Shown here piece after piece: positions 32,210 to 40,069 of a stretch of 40,069 bases of DNA. The translations under genes were made by a program, and so were the position numbers. Numbering within the stretch: position 1 is the first letter of the stretch; every line of letters begins with the position of its first letter. Source of the stretch: Candidatus Gallacutalibacter pullistercoris. GTDB taxonomy: Bacteria > Bacillota > Clostridia > Oscillospirales > Acutalibacteraceae. Location: the NCBI GenBank assembly GCA_018710915.1, contig DVIY01000220.1, positions 1 to 40,069 on the forward strand, written 5' to 3'. The notes below the pieces were generated by a model, which did no database searches, was not told the origin of the DNA, and saw only the letters and a list, made by a program, of their open reading frames with translations.

Positions 32210-32788
32210 ATGAAATTTGTCATTGCAACCCATAATAAACATAAATTGCAGGAATTGCAGCGCATCCTTACCCCGCTGGGTATCGAAGCGATTACCGCCG
32301 ACCTCTCAGAAGTGGAAGAGACCGGCACCACCTTTGCCGAAAATGCCTGCCTGAAAGCAAAAGCTGCCTGTGAAGAAACTGGCCTGCCCGCTGTGGCTGA
32401 CGATTCCGGCCTGGAGGTAGATGCACTGGATGGCCGCCCTGGTGTGTATTCCGCCCGGTATGCCGGAGAAGAGGCTACCGACGCCCAGCGCATCGAAAAA
32501 CTGTTGGGTGAGCTTGCCGAGGTGCCCGCCGAAAAGCGCACCGCACGGTTCGTCAGTTCTATCTGCTGTGTGTTCCCGAATGGGGATATCCTGCGCGCCG
32601 AGGGCGAATGCCCCGGTTCTATCGCATTTGCCCCCGCCGGAGAAGACGGCTTTGGCTATGATCCGGTGTTCCTCTGTGGTGAAAAAACTTTTGCCCAGAT
32701 GACCGCTGCTGAAAAGGACGCCGTGAGCCATCGCGGCAAAGCACTGGAAAAATTCAATCTGGTGCTGAAAGACTATTTGAAAAAATAA
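32210..32788 (+). CDS. rdgB: XTP/dITP diphosphatase (RdgB/HAM1 family)
   Basis: ATG 32210 is preceded by TCCTGGAGG. The 192-residue enzyme has FVIATHNKHKLQEL at the N-terminus, FAENACLKAKAA, VADDSGLEVDAL near 64-75, GVYSARYAG, GEDGFGYDPVF and a final SHRGKALEKF, all hallmarks of the family. It hydrolyses dITP, ITP and XTP to monophosphates and so cleans the nucleotide pool. It leads the run rdgB-yhbY-nadD with short gaps of 21 and 15 bases, consistent with one operon. Confidence 0.96.
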   Translation: MKFVIATHNKHKLQELQRILTPLGIEAITADLSEVEETGTTFAENACLKAKAACEETGLPAVADDSGLEVDALDGRPGVYSARYAGEEATDAQRIEKLLGELAEVPAEKRTARFVSSICCVFPNGDILRAEGECPGSIAFAPAGEDGFGYDPVFLCGEKTFAQMTAAEKDAVSHRGKALEKFNLVLKDYLKK

Positions 32789-32809
32789 CCTGACAAAAGG
32801 AGTATGAAT

Positions 32810-33112
32810 ATGCTGACAAGCAAACAAAGAGCCTATCTGCGTTCCCTCGCAAACCCTATCGATACTATCGTCATGGTGGGAAAATCCGGCATGAGCCCCG
32901 AGCTGGTCAAACAGGCGGACGACGCCTTGACTGCCCGTGAGCTGATTAAGGGCCGCGCACTCGAGACCGCTCCGTTTTCTGCCCGTGAGGCTGCCGAAGA
33001 GCTGGCAAAAGAGACCAATTCCGAGGTGGTACAGGTCATCGGTACCCGGTTTGTGCTGTACCGCCGCCACCCCAAAGAACCCAAAATCGTGCTTCCCAAA
33101 GGAAAAGACTGA
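32810..33112 (+). CDS. yhbY: YhbY-family RNA-binding protein (CRM domain)
   Basis: The start at ATG 32810 has AAAGGAG at the right distance; the ATG at 32804 is only two bases from it. The 100-residue product is one CRM domain: LTSKQRAYLRSLAN at the start and VMVGKSGMSPE, with the GKxG loop that contacts RNA, then VVQVIGTRFVLYRR. Relatives bind the large-subunit precursor. It precedes nadD as in many Firmicutes. Confidence 0.94.
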   Translation: MLTSKQRAYLRSLANPIDTIVMVGKSGMSPELVKQADDALTARELIKGRALETAPFSAREAAEELAKETNSEVVQVIGTRFVLYRRHPKEPKIVLPKGKD

Positions 33113-33127
33113 AACAGGTGATGTACC

Positions 33128-33748
33128 ATGGCAAAAATCGGCCTGTACGGTGGAACATTCAATCCCATTCATGAAGCCCACGTCCATCTGGTAAAGGATT
33201 TTGCTGACCGGTTGGGTCTGGATAAGGTTCTGTTGATGCCCACCTTCCAGCCGCCCCATAAGCAGGCGCACCAGCTGGCAAGCCCCGAAGACCGTATGGC
33301 TATGTGCCGTTTGGCGGCGGCAGGGGATGAGCGGATACAGGTTTCCGATCTGGAAATCCGGCGGGCAGGAAAGAGCTACACCGCCGAAACATTGGAAGAG
33401 CTGCACCGGCTGTACCCCGGTAATCAATGGCATTTACTCATGGGGGAGGATATGTTCCTCACCATCGACCGCTGGTATCGGCCAGAAACTATCTATCGTT
33501 TAGCTGTGTTGTGTGCTGCGCCCAGAAGCCCGGACGGGCTTCCCCGGCTGGAAAAACACGCTCAATTTTTGCGTACTTGGGGTGCCGAAACGGTGCTGTG
33601 TGATATCCGTTATCTGCCGGTTTCCAGCACGCTGGTGCGGGAGGCTGTTGCTGCTGGCAAGCCTCTTGATGGGCTGGTTTCTCCCGGAATTGCCCGGTAT
33701 ATCCGGGAAAAAGGCCTGTACCGGGACAAAGAAGGCAATCCATCATGA
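33128..33748 (+). CDS. nadD: Nicotinate-nucleotide adenylyltransferase
   Basis: The 206-residue enzyme has the nucleotidyltransferase motif GLYGGTFNPIHEAHVHL (about 5-21) and the closing SSTLVREAV that grips the ATP phosphates. It joins ATP and nicotinate mononucleotide to give deamido-NAD, the shared step of NAD synthesis. In Bacillus it precedes yqeK and rsfS directly; here a DUF3592 gene and a T-box leader lie in between. Its stop overlaps the next start. Confidence 0.95.
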   Translation: MAKIGLYGGTFNPIHEAHVHLVKDFADRLGLDKVLLMPTFQPPHKQAHQLASPEDRMAMCRLAAAGDERIQVSDLEIRRAGKSYTAETLEELHRLYPGNQWHLLMGEDMFLTIDRWYRPETIYRLAVLCAAPRSPDGLPRLEKHAQFLRTWGAETVLCDIRYLPVSSTLVREAVAAGKPLDGLVSPGIARYIREKGLYRDKEGNPS

Positions 33749-34209
33749 TGAAAAAAATTCTGGCATTTGCCGGTGTGCTCTTTTGCATGTGGGGCTGTTA
33801 CTGTATCTATTTTGGATTTGCCAATTATCAGATGCAGCAGTCGCAGAAAGATTGGCCGGTCACCGATGCAGCAGCCATTTCCGTGGAACGGCGCCGAGAA
33901 TCCAGCGGTGGCAGACGGCATAGCAGTTCCAGATGGGTGTATGATATTACCTACGAGTATACGGTAGGCGGTACAGTTTATACTGGGGAAATCATCGGTA
34001 CTGTTTCTCAAAAAGAAATTGGAGAATCTTTTTCGATCAAATACGACCCCAAAGTCCCGTCGGTTTCTACGGATATTCTTTCTCCACAGCCTGATGCGTT
34101 GGCAGCAAACCTGTTAGGCGGGTTGTTTTTTCTGGCAATCGGTGCCTGGGCAATTGTTTTCCCGCCGGGGAGAAAAAGAAAAGGGGAACCTGATTTCACC
34201 ACATTGTAA
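33745..34209 (+). CDS. DUF3592 membrane protein
   Basis: A 154-residue protein with two hydrophobic segments, about 5-24 and 117-136, and a soluble extracytoplasmic or cytoplasmic middle with DITYEYTVGGTVYTGE and GESFSIKYDPKVPS, the DUF3592 pattern. A serine- and arginine-rich stretch (RRRESSGGRRHSSSR) lies between. The start overlaps the nadD stop, with AAGAAGG upstream, so it is translated with nadD. Function unknown. Confidence 0.78.
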   Translation: MMKKILAFAGVLFCMWGCYCIYFGFANYQMQQSQKDWPVTDAAAISVERRRESSGGRRHSSSRWVYDITYEYTVGGTVYTGEIIGTVSQKEIGESFSIKYDPKVPSVSTDILSPQPDALAANLLGGLFFLAIGAWAIVFPPGRKRKGEPDFTTL

Positions 34210-34249
34210 CAGAAAATTGGCTTCTTTCCGGGAAAAACGGGGGAATCCC

Positions 34250-34279
34250 TTGACACGGAGAAGTGTGGTAGAGTATAAT
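34250..34279 (+). promoter_or_regulatory. Sigma-A promoter for the yqeK-rsfS-leuS operon
   Basis: TTGACA (34250-34255) and TATAAT (34274-34279) are both perfect, with an 18-base spacer. The T-box leader starts about 25 bases downstream. Confidence 0.9.
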
Positions 34280-34303
34280 TTACGGTAACAGTGTAATATG
34301 TAA

Positions 34304-34558
34304 AAGGCTGTGAAGGGAAAAAGACAGCATAAACCACTTGCAGAGAGCCGGCGGCTGGTGGAAGCCGGCAGGGTTTGGCTGTGAATAGCTCATCCCGGAG
34401 CCTTCGCCCTGATAAGGGGTGGACGGATGGCCCCCGTTACCGGCCGGGATGTAAAGTCCCATAAGGGCCGTGAAGAGCGGCCGAATCAGGGTGGTACCGC
34501 GGACAGAAATTGTTTCGCCCCGGATATGGCGCAGGCTGTATCCGGGGTTTGTTTATTT
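34304..34558 (+). promoter_or_regulatory. T-box riboswitch, leucine (CUC specifier)
   Basis: The 14-base T-box core AGGGTGGTACCGCG is at 34488-34501. Stem I is closed by AAGGCT (34304-34309) with AGCCTT (34399-34404). Its apical part shows AGAGAGCCGGC and GGCTGGTGGAAGCCGGC, the usual AG-bulge and distal loop that touch the tRNA elbow. The specifier loop lies between ACAGC/GCTGT and GGGA/TCCC. Its 3' strand is GAATAGCTCA, so by alignment with known leaders the specifier is CTC (34389-34391), a leucine codon. leuS in the same transcript agrees. Uncharged tRNA-Leu should pair with the T-box bulge and favour the antiterminator. The remainder of the 370-base gap holds only the promoter. Confidence 0.95.
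34518..34558 (+). terminator. Terminator of the T-box leader
   Basis: CCCCGGATA (34518-34526) pairs with TATCCGGGG (34539-34547), followed by TTTGTTTATTT. It forms when tRNA-Leu is charged; the alternative antiterminator uses the T-box core just upstream. Confidence 0.92.
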
Positions 34559-34579
34559 GCCGGAAAGGAGAGAGTTTGA

Positions 34580-35200
34580 TTGGGTAAAAAAGACCGAGAG
34601 AGAGAAGAGTCACTTTTTGAGCGCTTTCCCACTGCAAAAGCCTATGCCGAACAGATTCGGCCGCTGCTCAGCGAATACCGCTACCGGCACAGCATCAATG
34701 TGGCATATGAGGCGGTGTTCCTTGCCGAAAAGTATGGCGCAGACCCGCAAAAAGCTGCCGAGGCCGGCGTGCTGCACGACTGTATGAAGGATTCCAGCCC
34801 CGCCGAACAGCTTACACTGATTGAAAAGGCAGGTATCCGTCTTTCTGAGGTAGAACAAGGCGCCAAAAAGCTGTATCATGCTATCAGTGGTATGGCTTAT
34901 ATGCAGGAGGTATTACATATCCATGACCGTGATATGCTCAATGCCGTGTATTACCATACCGTCGGGCATGCAGGTATGAGCCCCCTGGAGAAGGTGATCT
35001 TCATTGCAGACTTCACTTCTGCTGACCGTGATTATCCCGGCATAGAACGTATGCGGGAAAAAGCTCGGAAGGATTTGCGGCTTGCCATGATCGAAGGATT
35101 ATCTTTTTCTATCAAAGATCTGGCAGAGCAGGAGATACCCATCCATCCCGACACGGTAGCTGCTTTTAACTGGGTACTGATGCATCCTGAACATTTTTAA
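34580..35200 (+). CDS. yqeK: YqeK-type symmetrical Ap4A hydrolase (HD domain)
   Basis: The start is TTG 34580, behind AAAGGAGAGAG. The 206-residue HD-domain protein has the metal ligands in YRHSINVAYEA, GVLHDCMKD and HAISG, then YYHTVGHAGMSPLEKVIFIADFTSADRDY, the YqeK signature. YqeK enzymes split diadenosine tetraphosphate into two ADP with a di-iron centre. It is first in the T-box operon, so its level should rise when leucine is scarce. rsfS follows by 44 bases. Confidence 0.92.
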   Translation: MGKKDREREESLFERFPTAKAYAEQIRPLLSEYRYRHSINVAYEAVFLAEKYGADPQKAAEAGVLHDCMKDSSPAEQLTLIEKAGIRLSEVEQGAKKLYHAISGMAYMQEVLHIHDRDMLNAVYYHTVGHAGMSPLEKVIFIADFTSADRDYPGIERMREKARKDLRLAMIEGLSFSIKDLAEQEIPIHPDTVAAFNWVLMHPEHF

Positions 35201-35244
35201 CTCGTAAACAAAACACAAATTACTATAAGGAAGGAATTATACCT

Positions 35245-35595
35245 ATGACAGAACTGGAACTGGCTAAAGCCGCTGCCAAAGCGCTGGACAGCAAAAAAGC
35301 CCTGAACCTGAAGATTCTGCACATCACTGAGCTTTCTGTGATTGCCGATTACTTCGTCATCGCCACCGGTACCAGCAATACGCAGGTCAAGGCGCTGGCC
35401 GATGAGGTGGAATATCGGCTCAAGGAAAAAGGCGTTGCCCCCGGCCATATTGAGGGTTACAACTCCAATTCCTGGGTGCTGCTGGATTACGGCAGTGTGG
35501 TAGTCCACGTGTTTACCCAGGAATCCCGCAGTTTCTATGACCTCGACCGCCTGTGGCAGGATGGGGAAGAGGTTGACCCGGAACTTTCTGAATGA
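35245..35595 (+). CDS. rsfS: Ribosomal silencing factor RsfS
   Basis: The 116-residue protein has the RsfS/Iojap core: ITELSVIADYFVIATGTSNTQVKALADEV and SNSWVLLDYGSVVVHVFTQESRSFYDLDRLW. It binds L14 on the 50S subunit and blocks joining to the 30S in poor nutrient conditions. It is encoded between yqeK and leuS under the leucine T-box. AAGGAAGG lies in front of the ATG. Confidence 0.96.
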   Translation: MTELELAKAAAKALDSKKALNLKILHITELSVIADYFVIATGTSNTQVKALADEVEYRLKEKGVAPGHIEGYNSNSWVLLDYGSVVVHVFTQESRSFYDLDRLWQDGEEVDPELSE

Positions 35596-35644
35596 TTTTA
35601 TTCTGTAAGCCAATTCATTTTTTATAAAAAGGAGCATTTCCCTC

Positions 35645-38050
35645 ATGAGATACGATCCCAAAGCAATTGAACCAAAATGGCAGGAAAAATGGGAAGAGGC
35701 TGGCATTTTCCACGCCTCCAACGATTCCGATAAGCCTAAATACTACACCCTGGTAGAATTCCCCTATCCCTCCGGGCAGGGCCTGCACGTGGGACATCCC
35801 CGCCCCTATACTGCCCTGGACATCGTTTCCAGAAAGCGCCGGATGCAGGGCTATAATGTGTTGTATCCTATTGGCTGGGACGCTTTCGGCCTGCCGACCG
35901 AGAACTATGCCATTAAAAATCACGTGCACCCCGCTGAGGTCACGAAGCAGAATATTGCCCGCTTTAAAAAGCAGATCCAGTCTTTGGGTATTTCCTTTGA
36001 CTGGAGCCGTGAAATTAACACTACCGATCCCGAGTATTACAAATGGACCCAATGGATTTTCCTCCAGCTGCTCAAGCACGGCCTGGCTTATAAGAAGGAA
36101 ATGGCCGTGAACTGGTGTACTTCCTGTAAATGCGTGCTGGCTAACGAAGAAGTGGTCAACGGTGTGTGTGAGCGCTGCGGCAGCGAGGTGGTCCGTAAGG
36201 TCAAGTCTCAGTGGATGCTCAAGATTACCGAATATGCCCAGCGCCTCATCGACGACTTGGCACAGGTGGATTATCCCGAGCGCGTGAAGGCCCAGCAGAT
36301 TAACTGGATTGGCCGCTCCACCGGCGCAGAGGTGGATTTTAATACCACCGCTGGCGATAAGCTGACCGTTTATACTACCCGTCCCGACACCCTCTATGGC
36401 GCCACCTACATGGTGGTTTCTCCTGAGCACCCTTATCTGGAGAAGTGGGCCGACAAGCTGAACAACCTGGATGAAATCCGTGCTTATCAGGCCGAGGCTG
36501 CCAGAAAGTCTGACTTTGAGCGTACCGAGGTTGTCAAAGAAAAAACAGGCGTACGCCTGGATGGAGTTTCCGCCATTAACCCGCTGACCGGCAGGGAGAT
36601 CCCGATTTTCATCTCCGACTATGTGCTGGTATCCTATGGTACCGGCGCCATTATGGCTGTGCCTGCCCATGATACCCGCGACTGGGAGTTTGCAAAGAAA
36701 TTCGACCTGCCGATTATCGAAGTGGTCAAGGGCGGCGACGTGGAGAAAGAGGCCTTCACCGACTGTGAAACTGGCGTCATGGTCAACTCCGGTATTTTAA
36801 ACGGCCTGAGCGTGGAAGATGCCAAAAAGCGTATTATCGAGCATCTGACCGAAATGGGAATTGGCCACGAGAAGGTCAACTTCAAGCTCCGTGACTGGGT
36901 GTTCTCCCGCCAGCGTTACTGGGGCGAGCCTATTCCGGTGGTATACTGCGAGAAATGCGGCTGGGTTCCCCTGCCGGAGGATCAGCTGCCCCTGACTTTG
37001 CCGGATGTGCAGTCCTATGAGCCTACCGATAACGGAGAATCCCCCCTGGCCCACATGACCGACTGGGTGAATACTATCTGCCCACACTGCGGCGGCCCTG
37101 CCCGTCGTGAAACTGACACCATGCCCCAGTGGGCCGGTTCTTCCTGGTACTTCCTGCGGTACATGGACCCCCACAATGATAAAGCTCCTGTAAGTAAAGA
37201 GGCACTGGGGTATTGGAACCGGGTAGACTGGTACAACGGCGGTATGGAGCATACCACCCTGCACCTGCTGTACAGCCGTTTCTGGCACAAGTTCCTGTAT
37301 GATATCGGTGTGGTGCCCACTGCTGAGCCCTATGCAAAGCGCACCAGCCATGGCATGATTCTGGGCGATAATGGTGAAAAGATGAGCAAGTCCCGCGGCA
37401 ACGTAGTGAACCCGGACGATATTGTCAACGAGTATGGCGCTGATACCATGCGTTTGTACGAGATGTTCATCGGCGACTTTGAAAAGGCCGCCCCCTGGAA
37501 CATCAACAGCCTGCGCGGCTGCCGCCGTTTCCTGGACCGTTATTGGAATTTGCAGGAAAGCCTCATCGAAGGTGGTCTGCGTCCTGAAATGGAGACGGTC
37601 TTCCACAAGACCATTAAAAAGGTTACTGAGGATATCGAGAGCCTGAAGTTTAACACCGCAATCGCCGCGCTGATGGCTCTGCTCAATGAGATTGCCGATA
37701 AAGGCTCTATCACCAAAGAAGAGATGAAAATCTTTACCCTGTTGCTGAACCCCTTTGCCCCTCACATCACCGAAGAGGTGTGGGAAGCAAACGCATTGGG
37801 TGATGGTTTGGCCTCTGCCGCTCAGTGGCCGGTATATGATGAAGCCAAGTGCAAGGACGCCACCGTGGAGATCGTAGTGCAGGTCAACGGTAAATTGCGC
37901 GCCCGTATGCAGGTTGCTGCGGATATCTCAAAAGACGATGCCATTGCACAGGCCAAGGCTGACGCAAAGATCGCTGCAGAGATTGATGGCAAGCGTATCG
38001 TGAAAGAAATCTATGTTCCCGGCAAGCTGGTGAACATTGTCGCGAAGTAA
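35645..38050 (+). CDS. leuS: Leucyl-tRNA synthetase
   Basis: The 801-residue class I synthetase has HVGH (48-51, the HIGH motif) after PYPSGQGL and [10 protein letters not shown] with KMSKS at about 579-583. The editing (CP1) domain lies at about 220-415, with [19 protein letters not shown] and [18 protein letters not shown], whose late aspartate blocks mis-editing. The C-terminal part ends with [19 protein letters not shown] zinc-type CEKCGWVP and [18 protein letters not shown] segment precedes the KMSKS loop. Length is normal. It follows rsfS by 49 bases with AAAAAGGAG and is the gene that explains the leucine T-box upstream. Confidence 0.98.
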   Translation: MRYDPKAIEPKWQEKWEEAGIFHASNDSDKPKYYTLVEFPYPSGQGLHVGHPRPYTALDIVSRKRRMQGYNVLYPIGWDAFGLPTENYAIKNHVHPAEVTKQNIARFKKQIQSLGISFDWSREINTTDPEYYKWTQWIFLQLLKHGLAYKKEMAVNWCTSCKCVLANEEVVNGVCERCGSEVVRKVKSQWMLKITEYAQRLIDDLAQVDYPERVKAQQINWIGRSTGAEVDFNTTAGDKLTVYTTRPDTLYGATYMVVSPEHPYLEKWADKLNNLDEIRAYQAEAARKSDFERTEVVKEKTGVRLDGVSAINPLTGREIPIFISDYVLVSYGTGAIMAVPAHDTRDWEFAKKFDLPIIEVVKGGDVEKEAFTDCETGVMVNSGILNGLSVEDAKKRIIEHLTEMGIGHEKVNFKLRDWVFSRQRYWGEPIPVVYCEKCGWVPLPEDQLPLTLPDVQSYEPTDNGESPLAHMTDWVNTICPHCGGPARRETDTMPQWAGSSWYFLRYMDPHNDKAPVSKEALGYWNRVDWYNGGMEHTTLHLLYSRFWHKFLYDIGVVPTAEPYAKRTSHGMILGDNGEKMSKSRGNVVNPDDIVNEYGADTMRLYEMFIGDFEKAAPWNINSLRGCRRFLDRYWNLQESLIEGGLRPEMETVFHKTIKKVTEDIESLKFNTAIAALMALLNEIADKGSITKEEMKIFTLLLNPFAPHITEEVWEANALGDGLASAAQWPVYDEAKCKDATVEIVVQVNGKLRARMQVAADISKDDAIAQAKADAKIAAEIDGKRIVKEIYVPGKLVNIVAK

Positions 38051-38111
38051 AAATTTTTGTTTTCCTTTTTTCGCATACAGGAAGAAATGCTTCGTCGGCC
38101 AGTTCGGGTAT

Positions 38112-38146
38112 GTGGTGTTGCTTGCTGCTATGGCAAACAACACCAC
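38112..38146 (+). other. Stem-loop downstream of leuS
   Basis: GTGGTGTTG pairs with CAACACCAC, and the stem continues with TTG/CAA beyond one mismatch, giving 13 positions around a nine-base loop. No T-run follows. It may be part of a leuS 3' end or a leader for the next gene; a TTCACA with GATAAA 17 bases later (near 38174-38202) is a weak promoter candidate for that gene. Confidence 0.45.
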
Positions 38147-38246
38147 AGGCGGCCCTTGGCAGAGAGCAGGCATTCACAGCAGGAAAAGGAAACCGGATAA
38201 AAATCGGTTATTGCAAAAAACAACATACGAAAGGGGCTGTAACCCT

Positions 38247-38834
38247 ATGGAAGCAAGAGTACTTGAAATTTCCCAGCGCATCCGGGAATTGCGCGAAATT
38301 TGTGATTTCACACTGGAAGAAATGGCAGAGGAACTGGGAGTTTCTGTGGATGATTATCAGGCACATGAAGAAGGGAAGAAAGATTTTAATTTTACCTTCC
38401 TGTATAAATGCGCTGATAAATTTGGTGTTGATATCGTAGAACTGCTCACTGGCCAAAACCCCCATCTTTCTTTCTATTGTATTGTTCGGAAGGATGAAGG
38501 GTTGGATATGCGGCGTCGCAAAGGCTTTACCTATAAGCATCTGGGCTATCGGCTCAAGGATAAACTCGCAGAGCCATTCCTGGTCACAGCGCCTTTTATT
38601 CCAGAAGAGCAAAATGCCCCGATTGCCCTTTCTACCCATGCAGGTCAGGAATTTGATTACATTCTTTCTGGTTCTCTGAAAGTGCAGATGGAGAGCCATA
38701 CTGAGGTCTTAAAAGCAGGCGATGCCATTTTCTATGATTCCGGCCGCGGCCATGGTATGATTGCCACTGGCGGAGAGCCCTGCCAGTTTCTTGCCATTGT
38801 CATCAAAGACCAGGAGGAAGAGGAATCATGCTGA
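38247..38834 (+). CDS. XRE-family regulator with cupin domain
   Basis: The start was put at ATG 38247, with GAAAGGGG upstream; the longer open frame has no ribosome site. The 195-residue protein joins an XRE helix-turn-helix (about 5-62: RIRELREICDFTLEEMAEELGVSVDDYQAHEEG) to a C-terminal cupin (about 115-190: HAGQEFDYILSGSLKVQME, GDAIFYDSGRGHGMIA). Such regulators sense a small molecule in the cupin and control a neighbouring metabolic gene. Its stop overlaps the acyl-CoA synthetase start by seven bases, so it probably controls or is co-made with that enzyme. Ligand unknown. Confidence 0.88.
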   Translation: MEARVLEISQRIRELREICDFTLEEMAEELGVSVDDYQAHEEGKKDFNFTFLYKCADKFGVDIVELLTGQNPHLSFYCIVRKDEGLDMRRRKGFTYKHLGYRLKDKLAEPFLVTAPFIPEEQNAPIALSTHAGQEFDYILSGSLKVQMESHTEVLKAGDAIFYDSGRGHGMIATGGEPCQFLAIVIKDQEEEESC

Positions 38835-40069
38835 ACATTCATCAGAAATATTGCCGCGAAACCTTTTATGATGGGCAGTTAGTCGGATTTGAGCCGGTAT
38901 ATAACGAAAATTTCAATTTTGCCTATGATGTGGTAGACGCTATTGCCCAAGCTGAGCCGCTGCGCCGCGCGATGCTGTGGTGCAATGAAGCAGGTGAAGA
39001 GCATACCTTTACTTTTGAAGATATTTCAAAAGCGAGCAACCGTGCTGCGAATTATTTTTCTTCGTTGGGAATTGGCAGTGGCGACCGCGTACTGCTGATT
39101 TTGAAACGTCATTATCAGTTCTGGTTTGCACTCTTGGGTCTGCATAAGCTGGGCGCCATTGGAATTCCGGCTACTAACCAGCTGACAAAAAAAGATATTG
39201 CCTATCGCTGTAATGCAGCTGGTGTCAAGGCAGTTATCTGTACTACCGATGGTGGTGTGACCGAGCATGTAGATTCTGCTATGGCAGACTGCCCCACTGT
39301 AGAAGTGAAAATTAGTGTGCATGGTAAATACCGTGACTGGATGAACTTCGATGGGGAATACCGTAAATTTTCTGATAGTATGAAACGTGCAGAAACCCGT
39401 GCGCTGGACCCCATGCTTATCTATTTTACCTCCGGTACTACCGGTATGCCCAAAATGGTATGCCATGATTTTACCTACCCCATTGCACATATTGTCACCG
39501 CCAAATATTGGCAGAATATTGTCCCGGATGGCCTGCATTTGACCATCTCTGATACCGGCTGGATGAAATCTATGTGGGGTAAGCTGTATGGTCAATGGTT
39601 TATGGAAGCAGGTATTTTTGTCTGCGACTTTGACCGTTTCCATGCAGAAGCAATTTTGCCTCTGTTTGCCAAATACCAGATCACCACGTTCTGTGCACCA
39701 CCCACCATGTACCGGTTCTTCATCAAGGAAGATTTGTCAAAATACGACCTTTCTTCTTTAAAATATGCCTGTATTGCAGGCGAACCGTTGAATCCAGAGG
39801 TGTTTAACCAGTTCTATAAAGCTACAGGTCTAAAGCTGATGGAAGGCTTTGGTCAGAGTGAAACGACGCTGGTTCTGTTTAATCCTATTGGTACTACTCC
39901 AAAGCCCGGCTCTACCGGCCGTCCGAACCCGGCATATCACGTGGATTTGGTAGATCGGGAAGGGCACAGTGTTCCCACTGGTGAAGTGGGAGAAATTGTC
40001 ATCCGTACTCCTGGCAAAAAGCCTGCGGGATTGTTTAACGGATATTATTTGGATAAAGAACGTACCAGC
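38828..40069 (+). CDS. AMP-binding acyl-CoA synthetase, 3' partial
   Basis: ATG 38828 follows AGGAGGAAGAGG and overlaps the regulator gene. The frame is open to the window edge; 414 codons are visible and the C-terminal lid domain is mostly missing. The adenylation motif YFTSGTTGMPKMVCHDFT is at about residues 199-216, and GFGQSETT, GSTGRPNPAYHVDLVD and PTGEVGEIVI are further on. The SDTGWMKSMWGKLYGQWFMEAG segment resembles the acetyl-/medium-chain acyl-CoA synthetase (ACSM) group. It would activate a carboxylic acid with ATP to an acyl adenylate and then a CoA thioester. The acid cannot be named from this; the XRE-cupin partner probably responds to it or its product. Confidence 0.9.
   Translation, partial: MLNIHQKYCRETFYDGQLVGFEPVYNENFNFAYDVVDAIAQAEPLRRAMLWCNEAGEEHTFTFEDISKASNRAANYFSSLGIGSGDRVLLILKRHYQFWFALLGLHKLGAIGIPATNQLTKKDIAYRCNAAGVKAVICTTDGGVTEHVDSAMADCPTVEVKISVHGKYRDWMNFDGEYRKFSDSMKRAETRALDPMLIYFTSGTTGMPKMVCHDFTYPIAHIVTAKYWQNIVPDGLHLTISDTGWMKSMWGKLYGQWFMEAGIFVCDFDRFHAEAILPLFAKYQITTFCAPPTMYRFFIKEDLSKYDLSSLKYACIAGEPLNPEVFNQFYKATGLKLMEGFGQSETTLVLFNPIGTTPKPGSTGRPNPAYHVDLVDREGHSVPTGEVGEIVIRTPGKKPAGLFNGYYLDKERTS

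Noticed and set aside
34320-34500. tRNA gene in the nadD-yqeK gap
   Set aside because: The CCGGC-rich helices belong to T-box stem I and later stems; no cloverleaf or CCA end, and the T-box core is present.

Overview
The window is an ordinary stretch of chromosome from an anaerobic, low-to-mid GC Firmicute, most likely a clostridial gut bacterium of the Oscillospiraceae/Ruminococcaceae type. Signs of this are oxygen-sensitive [FeFe] hydrogenases, radical-SAM and 4Fe-4S proteins, a T-box leader, strong Shine-Dalgarno sites with many GTG/TTG starts, TrmFO instead of TrmA, and genes known mainly from endospore formers (a PdaA-like deacetylase, a DUF421/DUF4363 pair). The assignment rests on gene content only. 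Almost all genes point right; only three (an LRR protein and the DUF4363/DUF421 pair) point left.

Layout. 1-3426: a probable hydrogen/redox-sensing cluster, with the 3' end of a HydS-like hydrogenase (FeS + PAS), a SpoIIE/PP2C-type phosphatase and a group B-like [FeFe] hydrogenase. 3513-7625: an ABC exporter pair, a PHP phosphoesterase, a TSCPD protein and an EFR1-type flavodoxin/ferredoxin. 7784-8562: a YceD-family protein with rpmF (L32). 9193-12611: a DUF512 PDZ/Fe-S protein, der and plsY. 12700-16957: an AT-rich LRR protein, a PdaA-like deacetylase, a NYN/OST-HTH protein, and DUF4363/DUF421. 17072-18476: the infC-rpmI-rplT operon with an attenuator leader and an AUU start for infC. 18506-22854: a SpoU rRNA methylase, dprA and topA. 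23277-31930: trmFO, plsX-rnc, a radical-SAM protein, smc and ftsY. 32210-34209: rdgB, yhbY, nadD and a DUF3592 protein. 34250-38050: a leucine-type T-box followed by yqeK, rsfS and leuS. 38247-end: an XRE-cupin regulator and an AMP-binding acyl-CoA synthetase cut by the window edge.

The most unusual content is not protein coding. Three intergenic spacers (after rpmF, topA and ftsY) carry copies of one structured repeat of 231, 231 and 218 bp. Each has five hairpins in the same order. Two hairpins keep a fixed loop while their stems change by paired substitutions, and one helix is invariant. Two copies are flanked by a roughly 65-bp tandem unit with its own compensating palindrome. The family is not one I can name. 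It behaves like either a dispersed structured RNA or a small non-autonomous mobile element. I saw no CRISPR array, insertion sequence, transposase, prophage gene, tRNA or rRNA gene.
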